From: Winogradskya consettensis
Lineage (GTDB): Bacteria; Actinomycetota; Actinomycetes; Mycobacteriales; Micromonosporaceae
NCBI RefSeq assembly: GCF_018332715.1
Contig: NZ_BOQP01000036.1
Span: 62,001-126,000 of the forward strand
Direction of reading: 5' to 3'
DNA length: 64,000 nucleotides
The translations under genes were made by a program, and so were the position numbers. Positions 24,234 through 32,395 of this stretch are shown here, in pieces. The first letter of the stretch is position 1. Every line of letters starts with the position of its first letter. The notes under the pieces are model-generated. The model was given only the letters and a program-made list of their open reading frames with translations, was not told the DNA's origin and ran no database searches.

Positions 24234-25685
24234 TCAGCGCGCCGCGGTGCCCTCCCCGGCGGCGCGGCGCGCGAGCGGGGCGGGCGGGGCCGCGGCCGGG
24301 AGGTTCACCCGGAGCAGTGCGCCACCGCGTGTGGAACGGGCGACAGTGGCCCGGCCGCCGTGGTCGTCGACGACCCGCTGCACGATCGACAGCCCCAGAC
24401 CGGATCCCGGCAACCCCCGGGCATTGTCGGCACGGTAGAACCGGTCGAACACCCGCGGTACGTCGACGGCGTCGATGCCCGGCCCGGCGTCGTCGACCTC
24501 GAGCACCGCCGACGCGCCCTCGGCACGCAGCCGGACCTGGACCGGCTGGTCGGCGGGGGACCACTTGCCGGCGTTGTCGATGAGGTTGAGCACCGCCCGC
24601 TGGAGCGCGGCGGGACGCCCGCTCACCCACACGGAGGTCACGTCGAGCGCGACCTCGATGTCAGGCACGCGGGAACGCGCCCGGGTCACAGCGGCCAGAA
24701 CCACGTCGGCGAGGTCGAGCAGCTCGGTGTTCTCGTCACTGACATCACCGCGCGCCACCTCGGTCAGCTCGGCAGCGAGGGTGCTCAACTCGGCCACCTG
24801 GGCGCCGAGGTCGTTGAGCAACCGGGTCCGGCTCCCCGCCGACAGCGCGCTGTCCAGTGTGCCGCGCCGATCGAGCCGGACCAGCAGCTCGACGTTGAGG
24901 CGCAGGCTGGTGAGCGGAGTCTTGAGCTCGTGGGCGGCGTCCTCGGCGAGCAGCCGCTGGGCCCGCCGGGAGTCCCGGAGCGCGGCGAGCATCTCGTTGA
25001 TCGACTGAATCAGCCGCCGGATCTCCCCACCACCCTCATCCGGGATGCCGGCGTCGAGATCGCGGGTGTGCGCGACACGTACCGCGGCGGCGGTCAGCCG
25101 GTCGATCGGTGCCAGCCCGGTCCGCGCCACGGTCCGCCCGACCAGGGCTCCGCCGGCCACGCATAGCAGCCCGATCAACAGCATCCCGAACCCGAACCGG
25201 TTGATCGGGCTGTCGTCGACGACGCGGGCCACCTGGACCGCGCCGTCGCCCGCCCGCAGTGTGTAAATGCGGTAGCCGTCCTCGTCGCTGTCGTTCGACT
25301 CCATCAGGTCGGCCGACGCACCCTGCGCCACGCGCCCGGCCCGCCCGCTGACCGGAGGCAGCGCGGGCTGGCCGACCGGCGTCCGGGTCGAGCCGTCGGG
25401 CAGGATGACCCGCACCAGCCGACCGGACCCGGGATACGGCGGCAGCGGGACCTGCGCCACACCGGCGCGCTCCGCGTCCGCCGCCAGGACGCGGGAGTCG
25501 GCGCGCAGCTGATCCTCGGCGGTGACCTGCAGCTCCCGGTCCATCAGCTCGCTGGCCACCTGGAAGGCCACGAACACGCTGACCGCGATGGCCGTCGCCG
25601 CGATCACCGTCAGCCTGGTCCGCAGGGACCGCCGGCGCCACCATCGGGTCAGCCGGCGCGGACCCCGGCCGACGGGCCCGCTCAC
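24234..25685 (-). CDS. Sensor histidine kinase
   Basis: This 483-residue kinase has TM1 near residues 24-45, a periplasmic sensor loop of about 120 residues and TM2 near 165-185. A HAMP region follows, then the H-box AEDAAHELKTPLTSLR. ATP-binding motifs are the N-box LNLIDNAGKWS, the G1 box VDDAGPGID and the G2 box GSGLGLSIVQRVVDDHGG. It starts inside the 3' end of its response regulator (ATGA overlap, 25682-25685). With that regulator it forms a two-component system that may control the MMPL gene next door. Confidence 0.94.
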   Translation of the reverse strand: MSGPVGRGPRRLTRWWRRRSLRTRLTVIAATAIAVSVFVAFQVASELMDRELQVTAEDQLRADSRVLAADAERAGVAQVPLPPYPGSGRLVRVILPDGSTRTPVGQPALPPVSGRAGRVAQGASADLMESNDSDEDGYRIYTLRAGDGAVQVARVVDDSPINRFGFGMLLIGLLCVAGGALVGRTVARTGLAPIDRLTAAAVRVAHTRDLDAGIPDEGGGEIRRLIQSINEMLAALRDSRRAQRLLAEDAAHELKTPLTSLRLNVELLVRLDRRGTLDSALSAGSRTRLLNDLGAQVAELSTLAAELTEVARGDVSDENTELLDLADVVLAAVTRARSRVPDIEVALDVTSVWVSGRPAALQRAVLNLIDNAGKWSPADQPVQVRLRAEGASAVLEVDDAGPGIDAVDVPRVFDRFYRADNARGLPGSGLGLSIVQRVVDDHGGRATVARSTRGGALLRVNLPAAAPPAPLARRAAGEGTAAR

Positions 25686-26374
25686 GAAGGAGTCTCCCGC
25701 AACGTGTATCCGAGGCCGCGCAGCGTATAGATCAATCGTGGCTCACCCTCGGCCTCCATCTTGCGGCGCAGGTAGCTCACGTACACCTGGAGATTGTTGG
25801 CGGTGGCGCTCATGTCGAAGCCCCAGATCGCCTCGAACAGCGCGTCGCGGGTCAGGACCCGGGTCGCGTTGCGCACCAGAACCTCCAGCAGGGAGAACTC
25901 GGTCCGGGTCAAATGCAGCGGCCGCCCGCCACGCCACGCCTCGAACCTGTCGGGATCGACCCGCACGTCGGCGAACGACAGCAACTGCGACTCCCCGTCG
26001 GCCGGCGTGCGCCGGCGCAGCAGGGCCCGCACCCGGGCCAGCAACTCCTCGGTGGCGAACGGCTTGGGCAGGTAGTCGTCAGCACCCGCGTCCAGCCCCG
26101 CGACCCGGTCGGAGACCTGGTCACGGGCGGTCAGCATCAGCACCGGCAGATCCCGGCCCGCGGCCCGCAGCCGCCGGCAGGTCTCCAACCCGCCGAGGCG
26201 AGGCATCATCACGTCGAGAATCAGCAGATCCAGCGCGTCACCGCCCGCCCCGCCGACCCCGTCGAGCACGGCGAGACCGTTGGCGACGGTGCTGATGTCG
26301 TAACCCTCGACCTGGAGCACCCGCTCCAGCGAATCACGGATGGCCCCGTCATCATCCGCAATCATGATCCGCAC
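25682..26374 (-). CDS. OmpR-family response regulator
   Basis: This 230-residue regulator has a receiver domain (VRIMIADDDGAIRDSL, acceptor Asp in LLILDVMMPRLGG, Lys in YLPKPFATEEL) and a C-terminal winged helix (LTRTEFSLLEVLVRNATRVL, ending YTLRGLGYTLRETPS). GTG 26374 is chosen because GGAAGGGGG lies upstream and family members start at this point; the frame extends to 26428. It forms an operon with the kinase. OmpR-type regulators bind direct repeats spaced 10-11 bp, such as those in the shared promoter element. Confidence 0.94.
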   Translation of the reverse strand: MRIMIADDDGAIRDSLERVLQVEGYDISTVANGLAVLDGVGGAGGDALDLLILDVMMPRLGGLETCRRLRAAGRDLPVLMLTARDQVSDRVAGLDAGADDYLPKPFATEELLARVRALLRRRTPADGESQLLSFADVRVDPDRFEAWRGGRPLHLTRTEFSLLEVLVRNATRVLTRDALFEAIWGFDMSATANNLQVYVSYLRRKMEAEGEPRLIYTLRGLGYTLRETPS

Positions 26375-26420
26375 GCCGGCCCGCCCCCTTCCCATCGATG
26401 CCTTTTGCCGCCCATTCTCT

Positions 26421-26437
26421 CCGGCCAACCTGAAACC
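26421..26437 (-). promoter_or_regulatory. Shared promoter element, partial copy 3 (upstream of two-component operon)
   Basis: On the minus strand GGTTTCAGGTTGGCCGG keeps the GTTTCAGGTT core of the copies at 19954 and 22024. It lies about 50 nt upstream of the response regulator start, the same range as the other two. Confidence 0.45.
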
Positions 26438-26572
26438 AGGATTAGAACCGTCGCCTGTACGGATGCCTGAGCTCAGACCTGACCACTAAGTGGACGGCAG
26501 CGAGCCGTCGGACCGACGGGACAGCCGGAGGCGGGCCATCCTTCGCCTTCCTCGACGGCCAGGGATCCCGTT

Positions 26573-27784
26573 TCATACGCCACGTCGGAAGAGCCACGAG
26601 CGTAGGCAACGGCCAGGGGCAAGCACCCGCCAGAGCCCCGAAACGGCCAGCAGAGACGCCGCGCCCGCCGCGACGACGACCACGCCGGGTGAGGCCACCT
26701 CGCCCAGTGCCCCACCGCTCGCCGCGAACAACCCCTGCAACGCCATCGTCCCGGTCAGCGCCAACCCGAAAGCCTGACCCCGATTCGCTTCCGGCACCGC
26801 CGCCAGAAAACGCCGCGCCAGCCCCAACTGGTACGAGACCCCGAACCCGGACACGGCGAGCAGCAGCCCCGCGGTGACCGGCCCGGGCACGACCACAAAT
26901 CCGAGCAGCGGCGCACCGAGCAACACGGCCAGCGGTCCGGACAGTCGTTCCCGGCGCTCCGGTGTGACCAGCCGCCCGATCGCGAGGTCGCCGGCCAGCA
27001 TCCCCAGCGCCACGGCGGTGAACAGCAACCCGGCTGAGCCCGGCATGCCGATCTGGGTGGCGTACGGAACGAGCACGCCCTCGGCACCGACCACGATCGC
27101 GGGCGGCAGCCACTGGGCCAGCAGCAGCCCACGGATCGCCGGCACGCGCAGCAGTTCGCGGTTGACGCGCCAGGTCTCGCGGACGGCGTACCCTCCGCCC
27201 GTGCCGCGACCCGGACGCCCGGCCAGCCGCAGGCGCAGCAACGCGGCGGACAGCAGACAGCTCGCCACGGTGATCCACAGTGCGCCGTACGGGCCGACCC
27301 CCGCGATCAGCACCCCACCCACGGCGAACCCGACCACCTGCGTACCCCCGGCCGCCATGGAGAACACGGCCCGCCCGAGCACGTACCGGTCGCCGTCGAG
27401 CAGGTCCGGCAGCATCGCACTGCGCGCCGCGGAGGCGACCGCGCTCGGAATGCCGGCGACGAACACCAGCACCAGCATCGCGACCGGTGACAGCAGCCCG
27501 GCCGCGAGCACGGCAGCGACCGCGGCGCGGAGCAGGTCGTAGCCGATCATCACGGCCCGCGGCGGCCACCGGTCGGCGTACGCCAGCAGGAAGGTGCCTC
27601 CGAGGGCGTACGGCAGAAAGCCCGCAACATAGGCCAATGCCGCCAGCAGTGACGAACCGGTCCCGGCATAGACGGTCACCGAAAGCGCGAGCATCTTCAC
27701 GGTCTCGCCGCCGAGAAAGAGCGTGTAGCCGGCGAACAGCACGCGGAACTGACGTACCGCGAACACCTCACGGTAGGTCGTCAC
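26573..27784 (-). CDS. MFS transporter
   Basis: This 403-residue protein has about 12 hydrophobic segments and the MFS loop 2-3 motif in AYADRWPPRAVMIGYDLLRA. A long cytoplasmic loop (RLAGRPGRGTGGGYAVRETW) splits the two six-helix halves. It resembles MFS drug-efflux proteins of the MefA/enterobactin-exporter type. No regulator is adjacent on the same strand. The substrate is unknown. Confidence 0.9.
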   Translation of the reverse strand: MTTYREVFAVRQFRVLFAGYTLFLGGETVKMLALSVTVYAGTGSSLLAALAYVAGFLPYALGGTFLLAYADRWPPRAVMIGYDLLRAAVAAVLAAGLLSPVAMLVLVFVAGIPSAVASAARSAMLPDLLDGDRYVLGRAVFSMAAGGTQVVGFAVGGVLIAGVGPYGALWITVASCLLSAALLRLRLAGRPGRGTGGGYAVRETWRVNRELLRVPAIRGLLLAQWLPPAIVVGAEGVLVPYATQIGMPGSAGLLFTAVALGMLAGDLAIGRLVTPERRERLSGPLAVLLGAPLLGFVVVPGPVTAGLLLAVSGFGVSYQLGLARRFLAAVPEANRGQAFGLALTGTMALQGLFAASGGALGEVASPGVVVVAAGAASLLAVSGLWRVLAPGRCLRSWLFRRGV

Positions 27785-27794
27785 GCGGGCCAGT

Positions 27795-28510
27795 TTACAA
27801 ATCCGTGGACCGGCTGAGTCGCTCCCAGGTCGTCAGGTCGGCACGGACCATATCGTGGTGGGCAGCGATCGCGTCGACGGCGTCGTTGCCGAGGGCCAGG
27901 CGCAGCGGCGGATCGGGGTGCGCCAGGGCCTCCAGCACCGCTCGCGCGGCTTTACGCGGGTCGCCCGGCTGGTTGCCGTCCATGGCGTCGACGGCTGCGC
28001 GGGTGCCGGCTGTGCTCTGCGCGTACTCCTCGATGATTCTTGATCGTTGCATCCGGCCGCCGCCGAATTCCGTGCGGAAGGCCCCAGGCTCCACAATGAC
28101 GACTCGTACGCCGAACGGGCGCACTTCCGCTGCCAGCGCCTCGGAAAGCCCCTCGAGCGCGAACTTCGCCGCGCAATAGGCGCCGAACCCCGGCATGCTC
28201 ACCTGCCCGCCCATCGAGCTCATCTGCACGATGGCCCCATTTCCCTGGGTACGCAGAACGGGCAGCACCGCCTTCGTCACCGCCACGGCACCGAAGAACA
28301 TCACGTCCATCAGCGACCGCAGCTCGTCCAGCTCCAACTCCTCAACCGCGCCGCCGTCTTTGCCCCCGCGGCCACCAACTCGGCAAGCCGCGAAGGCTGC
28401 CGCGCGGTAGCCATTACCCGATCACCGGCAGCCAGCGCGGCCAGCGCCAATTCCCGCCCGAACCCGGCCGAGCATCCCGTGATCAGCCATACCCGCCCTG
28501 TTCCCGTCAT
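27795..28510 (-). pseudogene. Short-chain dehydrogenase pseudogene (internal deletion and frameshift)
   Basis: The N-terminal part, from ATG 28510, reads MTGTGRVWLITGCSAGFGRE and RQPSRLAELVAAGAK, a normal SDR start. Within about 28330-28395 the reading continues only in another frame as AVEELELDELRSLMDVMFFG, and then runs through MSSMGGQVSMPGFGAYCAAK to the end at 27795. Roughly 40 residues including the NNAG motif are missing, and the total length (716 nt) is not a multiple of three. The Tyr-x3-Lys catalytic pair survives, but the cofactor site is broken. It is divergent from the LysR gene at 28582, probably its former regulator. Confidence 0.82.
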
Positions 28511-28566
28511 ACGCCCAGCCTGCCGCCGCCCCGGAACTCCTGGCCAACACACATTTCGGGTAGGGG

Positions 28567-28585
28567 TCACAGTCTTGGACTGTGA
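28567..28585. promoter_or_regulatory. LysR-type operator, 8-bp inverted repeat
   Basis: TCACAGTC and GACTGTGA flank a 3-nt spacer (TTG). The site lies in the divergent SDR-LysR gap and covers the first possible GTG of the LysR gene, so binding would autorepress. Confidence 0.6.
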
Positions 28586-29475
28586 CTGTGGAACTGCGAC
28601 AACTGCGCTATTTCGTCGCCGTCGCCGAGCAGCTGAGTTTCACCCGCGCCGCGTTGCAGCTGCACATCAGCCAGCAATCCCTGTCGCAACAGATCGGCGT
28701 CATGGAACGGCATCTGGGCGTACGCCTGTTGGATCGCGACACCCGCGGCACCCGCCTCACCCCCGCGGGTGAAGCCTTCCTCCCCGAGGCCCGCAGCGTC
28801 CTCGCCCACGCCGAATCCGCGTTCGCCGTCGCCCGCCAGGCAACCCCCGGCCGCCTCGACCTGGCCTTTCTCTCCTCCACCGCTAACTACATGCTGCCGC
28901 CGATCGTCCGCGCCGTCCGCGAACACCTCCCCGCCCCGGCCCTGACCACCCACGACCTCCCCATCGACGAACTCGTCGCCGGCCTGCGCGACGGCCGTTT
29001 CACCGCCGCCTTCACCCGGCCCCCGCTGGTCCCGGACCTCGCCACCCAGACGATCACCACCGAGCCGGTCTGCGCGGTCCTCCCCCAGGGCCACCGCCTC
29101 GCCACCCGCACAGAACTCCAGCTCGCCGATCTCGCCGGCGAGGACTGGGTCCTCACACCCCGCGCCGCCTGGCCACCCTGGCACGACAAGTACGACGACG
29201 ACTTCGCCGCGGCCGGGTTCGAACCGCGCGTCGTCCAGCGCGCTGCGGGCGTACCCAACCTGCTCGGTCTGGTCGCCGCAGGCGTCGGGGTCACCCGCCT
29301 GGCCCGCTCAGCCGGCACCATCCGCCGCACCGGCGTCGTTTTCGTCCCCCTCACCGGCGACCGGGCCACCACCGTCATGGCCTGGAACCCCGCCCGCGAC
29401 AACCCCTTCCACCAACGCCTTCGCGCCCTCGTGACGGACCTTGCCGCCACCACGGACCTCACCCGCCAGGGATAG
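28582..29475 (+). CDS. LysR-family transcriptional regulator
   Basis: This 297-residue LysR regulator has the DNA-binding domain VELRQLRYFVAVAEQLSFTR and LQLHISQQSLSQQIGVMERH, and an effector domain from about residue 90. The start may be GTG 28582 or GTG 28588; the second avoids overlap with the inverted repeat. It is divergent from the broken SDR gene, and therefore may have lost its main target. Confidence 0.92.
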   Translation: MTVELRQLRYFVAVAEQLSFTRAALQLHISQQSLSQQIGVMERHLGVRLLDRDTRGTRLTPAGEAFLPEARSVLAHAESAFAVARQATPGRLDLAFLSSTANYMLPPIVRAVREHLPAPALTTHDLPIDELVAGLRDGRFTAAFTRPPLVPDLATQTITTEPVCAVLPQGHRLATRTELQLADLAGEDWVLTPRAAWPPWHDKYDDDFAAAGFEPRVVQRAAGVPNLLGLVAAGVGVTRLARSAGTIRRTGVVFVPLTGDRATTVMAWNPARDNPFHQRLRALVTDLAATTDLTRQG

Positions 29476-29491
29476 CCCCTACGATGCAGCG

Positions 29492-30529
29492 GTGCAGCCA
29501 CAACTGCGTGATCCGGCCGCGGCGGGCCTGGCGATGCTGCTGTCCCAGTTCGCCCCGGCCCCCATTCCCGCCGACCTGCTGAAACCGGGGCCGTTGGCCG
29601 TTCTCGCCGAGGCCGGAATGGTGGTCCCGGTGGGTGACGGCGGGCTGGTGCGCGTACCCGAATCGGTTTCCGCATCTTTGCGCGCCCACCCGGTCGCGGT
29701 GCCGGGCCGCCGCCTTTTCGGTCGCCGCCCGCACAATTGGCCCGAAGCCGCCGCCGGGTTTCTGACGTCGGTGCTGCCGTCCGCGGTGCAGGACCCCGCG
29801 ACCTGGGACCTCTGGGAATTGCTCCTGCCGCACGCCGAGGCCGTTCTGCAGAAGACCAATCAGGCGTCGCGTACGACCGGAGTCCTGCGATACCGCTGCG
29901 GAACGTATCTCCGCGAGCGTGGCCAATTGCTGGACGCGGCCCGGCACCTGTCCCAAGCTTCCGGAGAAGCCACCCGCGACATCGACGCGGCCAACGCCAT
30001 GAGCGCCTACGCGATCGTGCTCCAAGAATTGGGCGAGTTACAGGAAGCACGAAACCTCTACGAACGGTCCCTGGCGACAACGCGCAAAGTCCGCGGGGAA
30101 CTCGACCCGGCCACCCTGTCGGTCATGAACAACCTCGCCGCCGTCCTGAACGAGCTCGGCGATTTCCCCGCAGCGCGACAACTGCTCACGTTCACGGTGG
30201 AAAGATTCCGCCGCGCCCTCGGCCCCGACAATCCGGGAACATTGAGCGCCATGACGAACCTCGCCGCCGCCCTCTACGGCGCCGGCGACCGCCCCGCAGC
30301 CCGCGGGCTCCTGGAGGAATCCCTCGCAGGCCACCGCCGGGTCCTGGGCGACGACGACCCGCAAACCCTCTCCTCGGCGTTCAACCTCGCCGTCATGCTC
30401 CACCACCTGGGCGAACCCGCCGCCGACCTCTACGCCTGGACCCTCGCCGGCCGCCGCCGCGTCCTCGGCCACCACCACCCCGCCACCCAACTCACCGAAC
30501 GCCACCTCGCCGCCCTCACCCCGAACTGA
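29492..30529 (+). CDS. TPR protein resembling the C-terminal half of a STAND regulator
   Basis: This 345-residue protein starts at GTG 29492. Residues 1-70 (LAMLLSQFAPAPIPADLLKP, LVRVPESVSASLRAHP) look like the winged-helix domain that normally follows an NB-ARC ATPase. Residues 130-345 are kinesin-light-chain-type TPRs with the usual 42-residue periodicity (LNELGDFPAARQLLTFTVER; LYGAGDRPAARGLLEESLAG). There is no nucleotide-binding domain and none upstream, so it is either a stand-alone adaptor or a truncated descendant of a STAND protein. Confidence 0.8.
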   Translation: MQPQLRDPAAAGLAMLLSQFAPAPIPADLLKPGPLAVLAEAGMVVPVGDGGLVRVPESVSASLRAHPVAVPGRRLFGRRPHNWPEAAAGFLTSVLPSAVQDPATWDLWELLLPHAEAVLQKTNQASRTTGVLRYRCGTYLRERGQLLDAARHLSQASGEATRDIDAANAMSAYAIVLQELGELQEARNLYERSLATTRKVRGELDPATLSVMNNLAAVLNELGDFPAARQLLTFTVERFRRALGPDNPGTLSAMTNLAAALYGAGDRPAARGLLEESLAGHRRVLGDDDPQTLSSAFNLAVMLHHLGEPAADLYAWTLAGRRRVLGHHHPATQLTERHLAALTPN

Positions 30530-30532
30530 GGC

Positions 30533-30563
30533 TTGCATCCGGTACCCCGGTACAGGCTTACCG
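30533..30563 (+). promoter_or_regulatory. MerR-type promoter with 19-bp spacer
   Basis: TTGCAT (30533-30538) and TTACCG (30558-30563) are separated by 19 bp, the over-long spacing that MerR activators correct. The inverted arms GTACC and GGTAC (30542-30553) lie inside the spacer. The ATG at 30571 follows 7 nt after the -10 box, so the mRNA would be leaderless or nearly so. Confidence 0.55.
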
Positions 30564-30570
30564 TCGGGGG

Positions 30571-31392
30571 ATGACCACGACGGAGGACCAGACCTGGGTG
30601 CCGCAAGCGTGCATCTTGCCGACCGCTGAACGACCGCTGCGCCTCGCGGAGTTCGATGACCTGGTCACCGCCGCGCTGCGCGGCCAGCGGCGACTGACTG
30701 CGACGACGCTGCGCTGGGAACTCGATCCAGCGGCCGAGGCCACGGCCCGCGACCTGGCCGGCCGGGAGAGCAACTGCTGCTCGTTCTTCTCCTTCACCTT
30801 CAGTTCCGGGAATGGGCTACTGGGGCTCGTGATCGAGGTGCCTGCTGCGCACGTCGCGATCCTCGACGCACTCGCCGCGCGGGCCGCAACCATGACCGGC
30901 CGGCCCGAGCACCGCGGTCCCGTCTTCCACCTGCGCACCGGACGGGTCGCCGCCGCGGCCGGAGTCAATCTCCAGACGCTGCGCTACTACGAGCGCCGCG
31001 GCCTGATCGCCGAGCCGGGCCGCAGCCTCGGCGGGCACCGGCTCTACCCGTCCGAGACGGTAACGGTGCTCAAGGTGATCAAGGCGGCGCAGCGGCTCGG
31101 CTTCTCCCTCGACGAGATCGCCGGCCTGCTCACTCCCGGCAACCATCGACACGACCGCTCGGACGCCCGGGCCCGTCCGGATGCCGGGCTTCACCTGCAA
31201 GTGGAGCCCCATCCTGACGAGAGCCTCCGGCACCGGGCCCAGGAGAAACTTGCCGAGGTGGAGACGAAGATCGCCGACTTGCAGGTGATCGCCTCGACCC
31301 TGCGTGCAGCAGTCGCCGCAGGCTGCGACGACCTGGCCGCCTGCGCCGAACAGCCCGACTGCCCCATCCCGTTCGCCGCCTCCGCCCGCTGA
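30571..31392 (+). CDS. MerR-family regulator fused to an N-terminal cysteine-containing domain
   Basis: Residues 1-125 form a domain with LPTAERPLRLAEFDDLVTAA and a vicinal cysteine pair in GRESNCCSFFSFTF. I know this only as a small conserved actinobacterial sequence near MerR genes. Residues 125-273 are a MerR regulator: TGRVAAAAGVNLQTLRYYER then SLGGHRLYPSETVTVLKVIK, a dimerisation helix, and a Cys-rich end CDDLAACAEQPDCPIPF. The terminal cysteines suit metal or oxidant sensing. The fusion places a second potential thiol sensor on the same chain. The structural gene it controls is not obvious. Confidence 0.85.
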   Translation: MTTTEDQTWVPQACILPTAERPLRLAEFDDLVTAALRGQRRLTATTLRWELDPAAEATARDLAGRESNCCSFFSFTFSSGNGLLGLVIEVPAAHVAILDALAARAATMTGRPEHRGPVFHLRTGRVAAAAGVNLQTLRYYERRGLIAEPGRSLGGHRLYPSETVTVLKVIKAAQRLGFSLDEIAGLLTPGNHRHDRSDARARPDAGLHLQVEPHPDESLRHRAQEKLAEVETKIADLQVIASTLRAAVAAGCDDLAACAEQPDCPIPFAASAR

Positions 31393-31436
31393 GGACTGCG
31401 AGGGTTTTGTGGGGGCCTCGCGAGGGTCTACGGCAT

Positions 31437-32162
31437 TCAGGCCGAGTGGTGAAGACGTGGCCGGTCAGTCGCCGGGGTGAGGCCGGTGTGGAACCGCAGT
31501 AATCGGGTCTTGTCCTCGCCGAGGACCGGGCGAGCCTCTTCGACCAGGTATTCGAATGCGGCGGCGCGGTCCCGGCCCGGGGCCAGATATGCGGTGGCGG
31601 CCTCGTGATCGAGCCAGGCCGTGAGGTCGGCGCGCGCGTGGCCCCGAAGCCGCAGGTCCGGGTCAGCAACGAGTTGCAGGTCCGTGGACAGCCGCTGCCA
31701 CGCGTCGCCGCCGGTCAGCAACCGATAGCCGGCGAACCGGACATGCGACGGGTTTGCGGCGCTGAGCAAAGCCCGCAAGGCAGCAGCATCAACGACGGCA
31801 TCGCGTCGCAGGATCGCCACTGCTTGGCGGGTGACCGCGGCGGACTCGTCCTCCAACAGCGGCACGAGCAGGGTACGACGTGTGACGCCCAGCCGGCGCC
31901 ATGCCCGGATCGCCTCGACGCGGCCGCGGGCCCGAGGGTGCGACAGCCAGCGCATCGCGATTTCGCCGTCGTCAGGGCTGCCGGTCTCACCGAGCCCGGC
32001 GAGCACCGACGGCTCCGGCGGCGTCCGCACCACCAGCCGCCGGTAATGCTCGGACGGATCCACACCGGCCCGGCGCATCACCGACTGAGCGATGTCATGG
32101 GCGACCGGCGGTGCACCCCCAACGAGGCCTTTGCCATCCTCACGAAGGTCTCCCAGGACCAT
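31437..32162 (-). CDS. HEAT-repeat protein, possibly 5'-truncated
   Basis: This open frame of 241 codons is made of HEAT-like helical pairs: DGEIAMRWLSHPRARGRVEA, LLVPLLEDESAAVTRQAVAI and ALRALLSAANPSHVRFAGYR. The first 28 codons read poorly and overlap other remnants, so ATG 32078 (MRRAGVDPSEHYRRL) is an alternative start. Either the gene is a short HEAT protein or it is the 3' part of a longer one whose head was lost next to the aldehyde dehydrogenase scrap. Function is unknown. Confidence 0.6.
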   Translation of the reverse strand: MVLGDLREDGKGLVGGAPPVAHDIAQSVMRRAGVDPSEHYRRLVVRTPPEPSVLAGLGETGSPDDGEIAMRWLSHPRARGRVEAIRAWRRLGVTRRTLLVPLLEDESAAVTRQAVAILRRDAVVDAAALRALLSAANPSHVRFAGYRLLTGGDAWQRLSTDLQLVADPDLRLRGHARADLTAWLDHEAATAYLAPGRDRAAAFEYLVEEARPVLGEDKTRLLRFHTGLTPATDRPRLHHSA

Positions 32163-32264
32163 CCGCCGGGTGGGGCCCGCAGGTGGACCGCTTTCAGAAC
32201 AGTCAGCTCGTCGAGCAGCTCCGGGCCGTACCCGAAGCCGTCCCCGCTGTCGCGTTGAGGCTGG

Positions 32265-32365
32265 GCGGCATCGCCGCCACCGGGCCGAACATCTCCTCGC
32301 GCACGACCTCCATATCGTCGGGCATCCGGAAAGGACTGTCGGCAGGTAGTCGGAGACGGGCGTTT
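32265..32365 (-). pseudogene. Aldehyde dehydrogenase fragment
   Basis: On the minus strand DYLPTVLSGCP (one frame) runs into PDDMEVVREEMFGPVAAMP (another frame). Together they match the aldehyde dehydrogenase segment PTVL-x-DM-x-V-x-EE-x-FGPV near the C-terminus. Only about 30 residues survive, with a frameshift at the junction. The rest of the 32163-32395 gap contains nothing else I can assign. Confidence 0.55.
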
Positions 32366-32395
32366 ATGCCGGCTCACCCCGGGAATCCGGGCAGG

